Shown: positions 33,455 to 45,477 of the stretch, in pieces
Position numbering within the stretch: position 1 is the first letter of the stretch
Layout of the letters: every line of letters begins with the position of its first letter
NCBI GenBank assembly: GCA_026214975.1
Contig: CM047805.1
Location: 64,092,170-64,156,169, forward strand
Direction: 5' to 3'
Source: Gentiana macrophylla
Lineage: Eukaryota; Streptophyta; Magnoliopsida; Gentianales; Gentianaceae
Length of the DNA stretch: 64,000 bases
Program-made: the position numbers and the translations under genes
The notes under the pieces: model-generated
Database searches by the model: none
Told to the model about the DNA's origin: nothing
What the model saw: the letters and a program-made list of their open reading frames with translations, nothing else

Positions 33455-35758
33455 TTAATACATTTTAGGTACCCAAACCTGTTTGGGTCCATAATGGTCA
33501 GTGGTAAGCATGACCCTTGGCAAATTTCCATAAGGTCTTCTTTGAAAAGTGTCATACTTTGGTTCATACATGTATTCCACACATCCATAAGTTCTAACAG
33601 TTGGTTGTGTAGGATTCACATTTGTTTTCTGGCCTTTTGGTTTATATTGCTGTTTGAAGTGATTCTTGTTGTTAGAAGCATTAGCATAACCATTAGTTTG
33701 CTGTCTGTTAAGAACAGCTCTGTAGTATGGAGTCTGTTGAGATCTTGTATCAGTCCTCTGCTGAGTCCTTTGCTGATTCCATTGCTTAGGTTTTACCGTA
33801 GCAGCATGGTTATACTTGTTGTTTCTAGCATTAGATGCAGGAATATTCCAATCATCATCAGTAGGAAACAATCTACCTTTCCCCCTAAGATAAGTATCCC
33901 TAGAATGATTAACATTTTTGGTTTTAGGATTCTTATCCTTGGAATATTTCTGGTTTTTACCTTTCTGTGGTCCAGCAGACTTGGTAGCAGTCGCTATCAA
34001 GAGGTCTAGAAAGGCACAAGATCCTATTTTTGGATTTGTTCTTTTTATTAGGAGCTGTTGACTTCTTTGACTTCTGATTTTGCTTCCTTGAAGCTTTCTC
34101 AGTAGGTTTTACTGCCTCAGCAACCTTACTAGAAGTTGGATCTTGTGCAGGCACAAACTTAGGAGCAATTCTGGTACTAGGTTCAGTAACCTTACTGGAT
34201 CCACTCTTTTTGGATTGTTGAGTTTCAAATCCAAGCCCTGTTCTATCACCATAAGGCTTTCCAGATTTGTATGCAGTAGAGGAACAAGATGGATCAGCAG
34301 ATTCGAGAGGCTCTTGGATGTTCGGTGAGGCTTATACTTGATTATGTCCAACATCTTTTTCTTTACCTTTGAGAACCCTTAATTCAGCATTCAATCTTTC
34401 AACTTCTACTTGAAGAGCTTCTTTTTCAGCCTTCACAATCTCATAACCATATTGTATTTTCCTCAGTTGATTGAGGATGGCATCCAAAGCTTCTTCATTG
34501 TAAGAGTTTCTAGGATTTGAACCACAAGTTGATTCACAATCATTTCCAGCAGGAGTATTGATAGATACAGTATTGTATACCTCCTCTGTTTCATCCATAT
34601 TAGCCATTAATGCATAATCTTCCATTTCAGCAACCAAAGCTGTGTCATCTGACTCATTTCCCTTTTCAGATTCCACTTCATACCCTGATTCATCTTCAGC
34701 AACCATAGCCTTCTTTCCATATCTTCATTGTTGGCTTTTGGTCTTCAGTAGGTCTGGACAATTAGGTCTGAAATGTTCAGGCTTTTTGCAGTTGAAGCAC
34801 AGATAATCAGGTTCCATACTTTGTTTTAACTCAGGACAGTCAGGTTTGAAGTGTCCTGGTTTCTTGCAATGAAAGCATAGATAATCATTGTCTTTCTTTG
34901 GTTCTTCTTTCTTCTTTTCACTGAATTTCTTGTTGAAATTCCTTGGAGAACCCTTTCCACCTTTCATCATCCTGATTTTCTTGCTCAGTAGGGCATCTGC
35001 TCTTGAATTTCATCCAGCAGATCATCTTGAGCTCCTAATGTCTCTTCTTGATGTTTAGCAGCCAATGAAGTTGTCTTTGGTTCTTCTTTTTCAGTGGTAG
35101 GAACCAATCTCTTGCTGAATTCATAAGCTTTAAGATCTGAGAATAATTTGAAGGTATCCTCTTCCTGCAGCTTTCTCATTTCTTCTATTGCAGTGACTTT
35201 CATCTCTCAAACTTCTTTGTCAGGTAATGTTTCCAGGATATTTGTGTTAATTTCTTCTTTTGAATAAATTACACTCAGTAGGGTAAGTTCATCTAGGATA
35301 GCATTAAATCTTGACTCCATTTGCTCAATGGTTTCATTTGGCAGCATTTTGAACTTTTGAAACCTCTTTTTTGGCCACACTGATTCTGTTCTTCTTGATA
35401 GCATCAGTGCCTTCACAGATCAACTGTATCTTGTCCCAAAGTTCCTTTGCAGTTTTGCAATCTTTAACCTTCATGTACATATTGCTATCCAAGGTTCTAT
35501 AAATGATATCAATAGAAATATTGTTGAGGTTTGCTCTCTTTCTATCTTCAGCATTTCATTCTCTCTTTGGTTTTGGAATGTACTCTGTCACATCACCCAC
35601 TGTTACTGACTTGGTAATCTCCAGTGGTCCATCTGTCAGTACATCCATCGTTTCATCATGAGTTGCAACAAGGTAAGCCTGCTTTCGACGTTTATATTCA
35701 TCAAATCTATCTAGAGAACACATCAGCATAGTTCTAGCATACTGAGTGTTATCCATGA
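33455..35758 (-). pseudogene. SIRE-1 Gag
   Basis: Starts MDNTQYARTMLMCSLDRFDE at 35756. A TGA replaces a Trp codon at 35556-35558 (after KPKRE), and shifts occur near 35340-35420, 35200, 34970 and 34710. Both zinc knuckles keep all ligands (CFHCKKPGHFKPDC and CFNCKKPEHFRPNC), unlike SIRE-2. The tail ends ...VWVPKMY at a TAA (33455), the same place as the SIRE-2 gag stop. Confidence 0.88.
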
Positions 35759-35847
35759 TGCAAGTTTTTGAAAATCAGTGATTTGAAAAGTTTTCAAAAT
35801 ATTTTAACAAGCACAACAAGTAGGATTTCTTCAGAACAGAAGCACTG

Positions 35848-35859
35848 CTCCGATACCAA
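35848..35859 (-). other. SIRE-1 primer-binding site
   Basis: The minus strand reads TGGTATCGGAGC, one base from the initiator-Met tRNA complement, two bases from the LTR end. Confidence 0.85.
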
Positions 35860-35860
35860 T

Positions 35861-37571
35861 TGTTGGTCCCTTGAAAAGGCTTTGGTTAAGTTTAGAGGGG
35901 GGAGGGTGAATAAACTTAACACTTAAAACTTTTTGGAGTTAAAAAATTCAACAACTTCAAAGAGACTGCGATAACTCGATGAGTCTGTTGATACCTCGAT
36001 AGCTCTGGCCGATACATGAGTCTCTTGTGATTGAGTTTACTGAATTTGTGCAGCGGAATTATATCAAAAATTAAGCCTTATTACTTGTTGTTAAATATGA
36101 TACTAAGTATTAGATACTCAGTAGTGTATGTGTGTGATTTCAGTTGCTAGATTCAGTAGGTTGATGTGTATAGTAAACTAAATGCAGAATGTAAGTGCAG
36201 AAAGTAAGTAGGCAGATTTTATAGTGGTTCCAGGTGGTGTAATCCTGTCAGTCCACTCTTCTCCTGTGATGTTGGAGGTAATTCACTAGAGATCTTTGAT
36301 GTAGCTGTTACAAAGATTCCTAAGTTGTTTGTCTTTCACCAATAGCTATGGCTTCACAAACTAAACACTTGGAACAGGTAGGATTGCTGCTCCAAAGTCT
36401 TCCACTGGTCCTTGAAAGGTAAGATTGCCTCTTCACCAGCTCCCCCACAAACAATAGTTTTTCACACCCAACAGATGCTTCACTGTCTTCAGCAGGTTCT
36501 TTATAAGATAAAGAATGAATCAAGTAAATGATTCAGTTGCAGCAGCTTGATTAGGATGATATAATCAGCAGCTTGCAGTCTTCAAGTGTGTAAACTTGAT
36601 GTAGCTTGAATACAGAACTCACTTGAAGATTTTCTCTGGATCAGTAACCTTAAGCTCAGTAGGTTCAGCAGGGTGTTTTGCAGCTCAGAATTATCTCTTA
36701 TATTTTTCTCTTAAAGTTCATCATCTTTTTCTGAGTTGAAAGTCCTCTATTTATAGGTAGGATTCCATGTGACTTGTATTTGAAATTCAAATATAACCGT
36801 TCCTGGTTGTGTCCCATTTGACTTGCTTTCTGTCACTATTCATAGGACTGACAATGTCAGAATCCTTTTTGACAGAGTGCAGTCTGTCCACCCTTTGACT
36901 TGTAACCATTGGATAAAGTCCTGAATCATCCCAACGTCTTTTTAATCTCATCCATTGATTTGTTTGATAAATCAGAGAAAGTTGGCTGTCCTTATCCATG
37001 TAATCTTCCAATGTAATCTTGAATTAATCGAGGTATATATATCAACAGGTTCATCAGTCTGCTGAAATACCTATCAGTCTGCTGAACTGTAATTTGTTGT
37101 GTTTAAAACACAATACAGCAGACTTCTTTTATCTAACTTTTATTTGTGAAGTTAGATTACACCTTTTTACAAATAACTAAGTTCCAATCACCATCCAACT
37201 TAGGGAACTTAGACCTTCTACACAAGGTATATGTAATCAGTTTAGGTCATCACAGACTTGCCTAAGTTCTGATTCCATATCCTTAACTTTAATCACTAAG
37301 TTTGATCCCTTAGCCTTCATTAACTGAGTTTGAGCCTCAAATTCTCTCGGTCTTCAAAGAGGTTCCTGACTAGTCTACTGACCTATCTACCCAATGATAT
37401 AGACCCGTCTGCCTGATATAAATCGGTGACCATTACAGGTGCTTGTTTGATCAAACCTATTCAAAGATCAAACTCTAATAAACCTATACATTTGATCTAG
37501 ACAACTTTTTGCCTTTGCACTATAATAGTTAGTCTGGAACTCATCACTAAAACTAAGAAATAAGTCCAACA
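35861..37571 (-). repeat. SIRE-1 5' LTR, complete
   Basis: 1,711 bp, plus-strand ends TGTTGGTCCC and GTCCAACA. A TATA box (CTATAAATAGAGG) lies on the minus strand at 36743-36755. It is followed by target duplication CTTTG (37572-37576). Confidence 0.92.
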
Positions 37572-37576
37572 CTTTG

Positions 37577-37817
37577 CCAGTCAAGTGTACGGCATATGCC
37601 GTGCTTAGGCCCCTTCTTCACTTACCTAATGAAAGACGTGTCTTAGTAGTCTCAAATAAGGCCTTTTTGTTTTAAAGTGTTCTATAATGATGCGTGAATA
37701 AATTCGTGATACATACCTACTGACTAATTAATTCATTTAAATCATGCTCTGCCCACATGGAAGCAATTATTTTTACGAGATTAATAGAAATAAGATGAAA
37801 TTTAATGTTGGAAGGGG
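37577..37817. other. Probable continuation of the organelle-derived target DNA, then unassigned DNA
   Basis: By the CTTTG duplication this was next to 11827 before SIRE-1 inserted. The first 80 or so bases (with the palindrome GGCATATGCC) could continue the nad5 intron. Beyond that nothing is recognisable. Confidence 0.4.
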
Positions 37818-37826
37818 ATTTTCTTA

Positions 37827-37955
37827 GAGTAATGATATGGGCACAACCGTTATTATAAGTCTGAATTTATTTTGATGTGAACAATCAATATCAACGGTAC
37901 AGATGACCGTTGTGCCATTCGTTGTGACACAACGGTTGTGCCTGTATCATTACTC
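37827..37955. mobile_element. Mutator-type MITE (129 bp) with 9-bp target duplication
   Basis: The inverted ends GAGTAATGATATGGGCACAA and (reverse complement) GAGTAATGATACAGGCACAA continue for about 25 bp with two mismatches. The flanks are the 9-bp direct repeat ATTTTCTTA (37818-37826 and 37956-37964), the size made by Mutator-like elements. It has no coding frame. Confidence 0.88.
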
Positions 37956-38129
37956 ATTTTCTTATTCCCACAAGTACAAATTGTCATACTTCATTAATTA
38001 ATTCTCAGTCTTATTATTTGAAAGTAAATTTTATATAGTAATTACAACCTCTACCCACATGAAGGTTTTGAATTTACTAATTTTTGAATTGACATTTGTT
38101 GATTCCTTCTGAATGTATGCTTCATAACT

Positions 38130-38625
38130 TATATGTTTATTGGGCAGCAATTTATCTCATATGAGAAGTCTATTGGGAGTGCCCTAATGAAAAAGCTATC
38201 ATCAATGGTGCATGAAAAGAAATGCCCTATGCGTGAGCACATTATGGAGATGATGAACATTGCTGCCAAGCTAAAAAATCTGGAGATTCAGATCACCGAT
38301 GCATTTTTGGTACACTTCATCGTGAACACTCTTCCTCCTGAATACGGGCCTTTTAAGATATATTAAATCACACAGAAAGAGAAGTGGTCTGTTAATGATT
38401 GTTTGACCATGTGTGTGCAAGAGGAAGAATGGTTGAAAGCTGAAACACATGAAAGTGCCCATTTGGTGTCTCGGTTGAAGAGAACTTGTAAAGAAAAGTT
38501 CAAGAAAAACAAAGGCAAAAGGGTGTCCCAATTAAGAATACAAACTTTTGGAATCACAAATGTCTGTTTTACAAGAAAAATAGCCATTTCAAGAAAGATT
38601 GCCAAAAATTATGTCATGGCTTGAG
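38130..38625 (+). pseudogene. copia-2 Gag remnant
   Basis: ALMKKLSSMVHEKKCPMREH, IMEMMNIAAKLKNLEIQITD and FLVHFIVNTLPPEYGPFKIY are the conserved capsid core of one copia gag type. A shifted frame gives LTMCVQEEEWLKAE, and another frame a zinc knuckle, CLFYKKNSHFKKDC, that lacks its second cysteine. The 5' end of gag is missing. Confidence 0.82.
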
Positions 38626-38679
38626 TAGAAAGGTAATTATTTTTGTGTGTCATGAATCTCATTATGCTGATATTCTGAA

Positions 38680-39835
38680 TAATACTTGGTGGATTGATTA
38701 TGGTTGTACAATTCGCAACCTGTGCAAGGCTTCCTAATCCTCAGGAAACCAAAGGAAAATGAGCTACACATCTATTCTAGAAACAAAATGTTTTCTCATG
38801 TGGAGAGAGTAGGAAGTTATAAGCTGATTTTGAAGTCTGGTTTTCATTTGATTTTGGAAAACAATTTTTATGTTCCATCATTTTCTAGGAACCTTATTTC
38901 TCTCTGAAGGCTTTCCCGTTTGGGTTACGGTTTTAATTTTAATAATAATGGTGTGGATATGTTGAAACTTAAAAAGTTATTGGTTCGGGTTATTTGGATG
39001 GAAATTTGTTCAAAATTCATTTAGCTTCTATTTTTGAGAATAATTTGTTATCCTTGCACACCCATGAAATCAGCAATAATAGTAGTATAGATGAGATCTC
39101 ATCACGAATTTTGCAAAGGAAATTGGGACATATCTCCATTGAAATAATTAAAAAGTTCGGTGAAAGATGGAGTCTTAAAAACTCTAGATTTTTTGTGACT
39201 ATGGAACTTGTATTGAATGCATTAAGGGCAAGCAGACAAACAAGTCCACTAGAGGTGCCAAAAGATGTTCTTAATTGTTAGAGATCATACACACTGATAT
39301 ATGTGGAAAATTCACACCTCCATGTCTCAATGGTCAAAAATATTTTATCACATTTAATGATGACTATTCCCGATTCATGTATGTCTACCTTCTGTTTGAA
39401 AATGGTGAGGCACTTGATGTCTTTCATGTTTTCAAAGTAGAAGTAGAGAATCAAAGGGAAATGAAGATTAAGATTGTGAGATCTGATAGGGTGGTGAATA
39501 TTATGGTAGGTTCACTAATAAGGGTCAAGCTTCTGGCCATTTACACAGTTCCTTTCTAGTGAAGGCATTATTGCACAATACATGATGTCCGGCACACTAC
39601 AACAAAATGGTGTTGCTGAAATAAGGAACCATACACTTATGGACATGGTTAGAAGCATGATGAGCAACTCCAGTCAACCTATTACCTTATGGGATGAAGC
39701 CTTAAAAACCTCCGTGTATATTTTAAAAAGGGTTCCCTCTAATTCTGTTTTGAAAATACCTTTTGAAATTAGGAATGGATGGAAGCTATTTTGTATCATA
39801 TTCACGTTTGGGGTTGTCCGGCTGAAGTGAGGGTT
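38680..39835 (+). pseudogene. copia-2 protease and integrase remnant
   Basis: WWIDYGCTIR replaces the usual D-S/T-G protease active site (Ser/Thr to Tyr), which alone would abolish cleavage. NNFYVPSFSRNLISL follows. Integrase shows IIHTDICGKFTPPCLNGQKY (first Asp), IKIVRSDRVVN (second Asp) and SGTLQQNGVAEIRNHTLMDM (Glu region) in several frames. Confidence 0.82.
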
Positions 39836-40209
39836 TATAACCCACACATTAAGAAGTTAGATGAAAGAATCCGGTAAACTCCAAAGGGTTTGGGTTTTAC
39901 CGTCCCTCAAACTCCATCAAATTTGTATAGTCACGAAATGCGCTATTTCTTGAGGATCATGAGTCCAGTGGGAGTGGTTCGACTCAAGTGGTGGTATTTG
40001 AAGAAGTAAGGGAAACTTCATGGACACCCTTACATGGAGTAGTATTGGTTAATTCTCCACCTAGCCCTCAAGACGGGATTCAGGTGAAACCATTACAATA
40101 ACCACCAATAGAGGAACCACAAGTGGATAACAATCCAACTAGTCAAGATACGCTTGATCAAGTGGGAGTTAGAGGACCTTCGAGAGTAAGGAGGTCAGCC
40201 ATTTCTGAT

Positions 40210-41790
40210 GACTATATTGTTTATCTCTAGGAGTCTGACTATGATTTTGGACTTGATATTGATCCATTATCATTTAGTGAAGGCATGAATGGTATTTTGT
40301 CTGATGCTTGGTATGGTGGCATGAAAGAGGATACCGAATCTATGGCCAAATACGATGTCTGGGATGTTGTTCCTATGCCAGAAAATGCATCCATTGTGGG
40401 ATGGAAATGGGTATTCAAGACTAAGCGGGATCCTTCTTGCAAAGCTAGAATGTTATAAGGCTAGACTCATGGCTAAAGGTTTCACTCAGAAAGAGGTCAT
40501 CGATTACTATGAAACATTCTCTTCAGTTTCTATGAAGGATTCATTGGTGGCCCATTTTGAAGAGCTTTATCAAATGAATGTTAAAACAACTTTTTTAAAT
40601 GGGGATCTTGACGAGGATGAGGTATACATGTACCTACCTGAAGGTTTTGATAAAAGAGAAGGGCTTGTTTACAAGCTGAAGAAATCCATACATGGGCTTA
40701 AACAAGCTTCTCGTCAATGGTATGTAAAATTCCACAAGGTAATCTCATCTTTTGGTTTTGTTGTGAATGTGGTGGATCAACGTATATATCTTAAAGTGAG
40801 TGGGATCAAGTTTATATTTCTAGTACTATATGTGGATGATATTTTACTTGCAAGTAGTGACTTGGGTTTACTGCATGAAACTAAGAAGTTTCTAGGTCAA
40901 AGCTTTGATAGAAAGGATACGGGAGAGGCATTTTGTCTCATTGGAATTAGGATCCATATAGTTAGATCCATAAGAACATTAGGGTTATCTCAGAAAGCCT
41001 ATGTCGACAGAGTTTTGAAAAGATTTGATATGCAGAATTGTAGACCCATAGGATCACCTATTGTTAAAGGGGATAGATTCAGTCTTGAACAATGTCCCAA
41101 GAATGCTTTGGAAAGAGATCAAATGAGGAATATTCATTATGCTTCTCTTGTTGGAAGCATTATGTATGCACATGTCTGCACTAGACCTGATATTGCTTAT
41201 GCAGTCGGCATGCTGGACAAATATCAAAGAAATCTTGGCATGGATCATCGGAAAGCTGCCAAAAGAACACTTAGGTACTTGCAAGGTACCAAAGACTTCA
41301 AACTAATTAACATACAGAGTTTCTGATCATTCGGAGATTGTTGTCTATTGTGATGCTGATTATGATGGATGTGAGGACTCATATAAGTCTCCCTCTAGAT
41401 ACATTTTCCTATTAGCGGGAGCTGATCTATCCCGGAGAAGTGTAAAGCAACCAATTGTTTCTTCATCTACTATGGAAGTTGAGGTCATTTCATTTTATGG
41501 AGCGACTACACAGGCTTTTTGGTTGAAGAATTTTTTTCATGGTCTTAAAGTGGTCGATTCTGTTGAAAGACCATTAAAGGTTTATTGTGAAAGTCAAGTT
41601 GCAGTGTACTTTGCTAAAAACAATAAAAGTCGAAGTCGAGCTAAGCATGTCGACATAAAGTAATTGGTAGTTGGTGATCATATTTAGAGAGGAGATATCA
41701 CCCTTGAGCATTCTAGCACTTTTGAGATGATTGTTGATCCTATGACGAAAGGATTGACTCCTAGTGTGTTTAAGGATCATGTAGTCAATA
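40210..41790 (+). pseudogene. copia-2 reverse transcriptase and RNase H remnant
   Basis: RT is open for 323 codons (40355-41326): FSSVSMKDSL, LYQMNVKTTFLNGDLDEDEV, KKSIHGLKQASRQWYVKFHK, LYVDDILLASSD, GLSQKAYVDRVLKRFDM and YAHVCTRPDIAYAVG. RNase H follows in another frame: VYCDADYDGCEDS, SSTMEVEVISFYGATTQAFW and CESQVAVYFAKN, with stops. No complete Pol is possible. Confidence 0.85.
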
Positions 41791-42300
41791 TAGGGCCCAT
41801 TGGTTGATGTGTTTTCTGATTTGCGTTGTCCCTACCTTTTCATTACAATAAGACCGTTTTCATTGTGTTACATGACTATACGCATACTTTGATTTCATGT
41901 ATTTGTGGAGTGTTTCTTTTGAACACATTTTGAGTGGACCCGAATGACGTTTCTGTTAAGTTCATTCATTAAGTTGCTCGACTAGTTTCTCTTGTACATT
42001 GTGGAAGGAAATGTTCAAATTATAAGGGCATGACCGCCATAGTTATTGTACTATAGTATCGATTAGTTGAAGCATATTAATAAACCATAGAGTGACACTT
42101 TGGGCATGCAAACTTTTGTGGTCACTCGATAATGTTGCGCTAACATAACTATTCGGGTCAAGTGGGAGAATGTAAGAATTATCATTCACATAATAAAGAT
42201 AATTTTGTGGCCCTCTAGTTATTATAATATTATTTAGTTATTATAATATTTTTTTGAAAACTGTTATTATAATATTGTTGTTGGCAAAATAAATATAAAA
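41791..42300 (+). repeat. copia-2 3' untranslated region and probable 3' LTR start
   Basis: Non-coding sequence after RNase H leads to CAAGTGGGAGAA (42159-42170) and then TGTAAGAATTATC at 42171, a typical polypurine tract and LTR start. The LTR end and a partner LTR are not found. Confidence 0.5.
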
Positions 42301-42543
42301 ATTTGTCTCTACAAATCTGCAAATCTGTTCAATCTCCTTAAGTGTTCAACCTTGTTTAAGCAATTGACATTTCTTTCAGTTTTTGTATAGCAATGTTCTT
42401 ACAAACTGAACTCGATCAGGGAAATTTAGGACACACAATTAATAGCAACGTTATATCTTATTCACGTCATGATTTAAAAGCAGTCTCTACAGCTTTACCA
42501 CGTGTAAAGAGTGCACGCCGTGTATGTGAGTAATAATTATGGA

Positions 42544-43364
42544 GGATTTTGATATTTTTAGTCCCTCATTTTTACCTTTGTCTCAAAAATAACATTTATT
42601 TTTCTGAATAACATTTTTGGTCCTATAAGTTTGTATTTTATTTCAATTTTAGGATGATTACCTAATTAGCTGTCTAAGTTAACATCGACTAAACGTTTGA
42701 TCCAACCTGGCAGCTACATATGCTTTCATATCATATCTAAACGATTAAAAATCGAAATTCCCCTCTCAAATCCCACCTTGTAGAGATTTTGTTTTGCGCT
42801 CCTTTTGTTTTGGGTTGGAGTTTTTTTTGTGGATTTTTATATAATTGTGGATATTAAAATATGATAAAAATAATTGAAGTAATGTTAGAAAGTTAAAATG
42901 TTTTTTTGATATTTATGTAGATAAAAAAAATGAGTGGTGAGAGAAATTGAAATAAGATAGTATAATGAATAAAATAATGTTAAAAAATGTAATAAAGTAG
43001 ATAAATTGAAATTGTAAGAGATGATTTAATATTTTTTTATTTGTAGTTGTAAAATTGATTGGTGAGAGAATTGTAAGAAATGATTAGTGATGTGATGTAT
43101 AAAAAACTCCCAAAAAAAACCAAACCCAAAGAAATTAGGGATTTGAAAGAGGAAGGAAGGGAATGTCGATTTTTAATCGTTTAGATAGGATATTAATACA
43201 TACAAGGCTGTCAGGTTGGACCAAACGCTTAGTCAATGTTATAATTGGGTAATTGTCATAAAATTGAAACTAAATACAAACTTAGGGACCAAAAGTGCAT
43301 TAAAAAGATGAAGGTTATTTTTGAGACAAAACTAGAGCATAATGGATCAAAAGTGTCGAAATCC
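42544..43364. mobile_element. Long foldback element
   Basis: Inverted arms of about 230 bp (42544-42774 and 43138-43364) share GTCTCAAAAATAAC, GATTTTTAATCGTTTAGAT-type and CCTCTCAAATCCC words in opposite orientation, with moderate divergence. The centre is AT-rich and may hold a smaller inverted-repeat element (about 42795-43130, TTTTGTTTTGGGTT against AACCAAACCCAAAG). Target duplication is unclear. No transposase. Confidence 0.7.
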
Positions 43365-43381
43365 TTAATTATCATAAACCA

Positions 43382-43542
43382 AGTAGCTTGGCTCAAGTGG
43401 TAAGTGACTTGAGAATGCCTAGTGAGGCCACCGGTTCGATTCTCCTCTGAGGCGCCATGTTGAAAGAGCTCTTGGTCAGACTTTACCCATGAATAAAGTC
43501 GACTACGAGTGACGACAGTACTCAAAAATTAAAATAAAATCA
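43382..43542 (+). mobile_element. tRNA-derived SINE (161 bp)
   Basis: An RNA polymerase III A box (TGGCTCAAGTGG, 43389-43400) and B box (GGTTCGATTCTCC, 43433-43445) lie at tRNA-like spacing near the 5' end. The body is non-tRNA, with an A-rich tail. The 9-bp direct repeat CATAAACCA (43373-43381 and 43543-43551) flanks it. Such elements move using proteins of LINEs. It landed about 18 bp from the end of the foldback element. Confidence 0.88.
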
Positions 43543-43858
43543 CATAAACCAAAAGTGAGCGAACTCCGGATTAGTCGGACCGAGTTGATTCCGGATACCG
43601 AGAGCTTTAAACTTGATCCACCAAACCGCAACTAAAAATTTCATGTTGCGTAACTTCTACCTAAGGGTTATATTTTCATTTGCCGCAATGAAAAAGTACA
43701 CAATTTTGACTCATCAACTCTTTGTAAGTCAACTAACAAATTATTTTATCAAAGCATCTCCAACTAACTTAGCTTTCTAAATTCCACATTATCCTATCCC
43801 GTTTTTAATTAGCTTTGTTGCAACATAAAACAGCAACAAAGAGATTCCAAACCATGAC

Positions 43859-44600
43859 CTTGCAAATAGGCCGAGAAGGATCCTTCAAGTTGATAAGCAA
43901 GTTATCGCATTTCAAATCAAAATGCACAATGTTCTTTGAATGCAAATATTCCATCCCAAATGCTGCATCCATAGCAATTATCAGGCGCTTACGACGATCC
44001 AGATGCCTGCACAAGCAAAGAAGGAACTTCTTAATGGAAGACCCATAAAACTAATTTGAACGAAATAGCAGCGAAGTGCAAAAATTAATTGGCAACTTTA
44101 AAAGAACAATAGAGCTCCGCAAGCAAAAATTACTACATGGCTTTACCTTTCCTTACTAACTAATACATGTCTAAGAGAACCATTGACCATAAACTCGGTC
44201 ACAGTTGCAAGTGTTTCTCCTGGTCCATCTTGCACTACTCCATATAATGCCACCACATTTGGGTGATGAAGCCTTGACAGAATTTCAGCCTCACGCTGTA
44301 ATTCTATTGTCTCGCAGAATAATGTAGTAAACACAAGTCGCTAACCGAGCAAATAGCCCTTCTAATGATTCGGCGGTAAAATATAGTAGTAGCTAAGACC
44401 AAACACCGAACGTAAAAACTAATGAAAAGAAAACTTACCAATTTCTCTTGCTCCGATGACCGGCCAAGAGACGAGCTTTTCTTTATTCTCTTAATGGCAA
44501 CATCGGTTCCACGCCATTTCCCATGGTACACGATTCCAAATGTTCCAACCAAGTTCCGTCAATTCTTCAAGATCTTCATTCTTAATGATCTAAAGCAGAA
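43859..44600 (-). pseudogene. RAF-like MAPKKK kinase-domain fragment with introns
   Basis: Three exon-like blocks on the minus strand. About 44439-44600: [10 protein letters not shown], a glycine-rich loop broken by a short deletion, then [20 protein letters not shown] with the ATP-binding Lys, ending at GTAAG. About 44147-44315: [40 protein letters not shown]. About 43859-44006, after a CAG acceptor: [36 protein letters not shown] with the catalytic loop. The DFG and everything after are absent. The combination is typical of plant PB1-RAF kinases that phosphorylate downstream kinases. Retained introns rule out a processed copy. It is a captured or duplicated gene fragment. Confidence 0.88.
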
Positions 44601-45477
44601 GCCAACACATTCTCCATGATTGTGAGTATCCGAGGACTGAAATCAAATCACAATTGTTTACGAGAATATGAGATTTAGTTTTTGGGTAGTGCTCATGATG
44701 AATGAGAAAAATGTTGAGCAACATCAAGTGGTTAACATCACCACCACATAACAAAGATTGGTGAATCAAAGTTTGGTAACGAGCACTCCAATGTTCACAA
44801 AATATCCTGGTAAGTATTATTGCTTGGAAACAGAAACCTCACATCCAAGGTATAAAGACATGTTAACTTCTACGGAACTCAAGCACATGAATTTAGTTAA
44901 CATATAAACAACTTCAACAGCACTATTAAATTAATGAAACTATATCAACAATTGAAGCTAATCGTGTTATTTCGACAAAGAAAAACAAAAAGCACGATCT
45001 CAAGATAAAGTCCACAAGGTTATAGTGCATTAAATAAAAATATATACTTCAATCCACTCATGTCTTCTCGTTAAATGTTGCTTCTAAGCTTGCTACCTGG
45101 ATATGCAAATTGACGGAAGATTGTTAGGAAGATAAATAGGACTTTACCGAAAAATAGAAAGAAAAAGAAAGACACGGTTGTGATTGACAATAAAGCATCT
45201 TGTGTGGTAGAAAATACTCAAATCAAAGCCAACAACGCTTTATCAAAATGAAAGGACCTCAACTTATTGGGTGCACAGGACAAACACAAGAGGAGAATAA
45301 AGAGATCGACTTTTGCATTGCTTACTTTAAAGCACATGATTTGACTCGTGAACCTTACTGCATGAATAAAGAAAACAATGATCAAGTTAATTGTCTTAAA
45401 TCACGAACATTCACCATAAAAAAACAACTTGTATAGAGATAGTTTGGGAAAAAAGAATCATTGAGTATGAATTGTAC
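44601..45477. other. No recognisable feature
   Basis: AT-rich sequence between two gene fragments. It may be captured intron sequence. No coding frame of known family, repeat or RNA gene is apparent. Confidence 0.4.

Larger units (their letters stand above)
11828..37571 (-). mobile_element. SIRE-like copia retrotransposon SIRE-1, split by SIRE-2
   Basis: The left end (TGTTGGTCCC, 11828) and right end (GTCCAACA, 37571) are termini of the same LTR family and are flanked by the direct repeat CTTTG (11823-11827 and 37572-37576). The two halves are therefore one minus-strand insertion. Gag and protease lie at 33040-35760; integrase, RT, RNase H and ORF2 lie at 12602-19320. The opposite-strand SIRE-2 sits between them inside pol. 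About 130 bp of pol at the junction is missing, as judged from SIRE-2. The 3' LTR has lost its U3 half together with the end of ORF2. Confidence 0.9.
38130..42170 (+). mobile_element. Degenerate Ty1/copia retrotransposon (copia-2)
   Basis: Gag to RNase H remnants lie in order on the plus strand, followed by a long 3' untranslated region and a polypurine-like CAAGTGGGAGAA before a probable LTR start at 42171. No 5' LTR is recognisable. Many stops and shifts indicate an old copy. Confidence 0.85.

Noticed and set aside
33040..37571. A separate truncated SIRE element
   Set aside because: Its outer end shares the CTTTG duplication with the left half at 11828, and the pol contents are complementary, so the two are one element.
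43560..43625. Second SINE, from CGGATTAGTCGGACCGAGTTG-type sequence after the first SINE
   Set aside because: It resembles plant SINE tails but no A or B box or flanking duplication is found.
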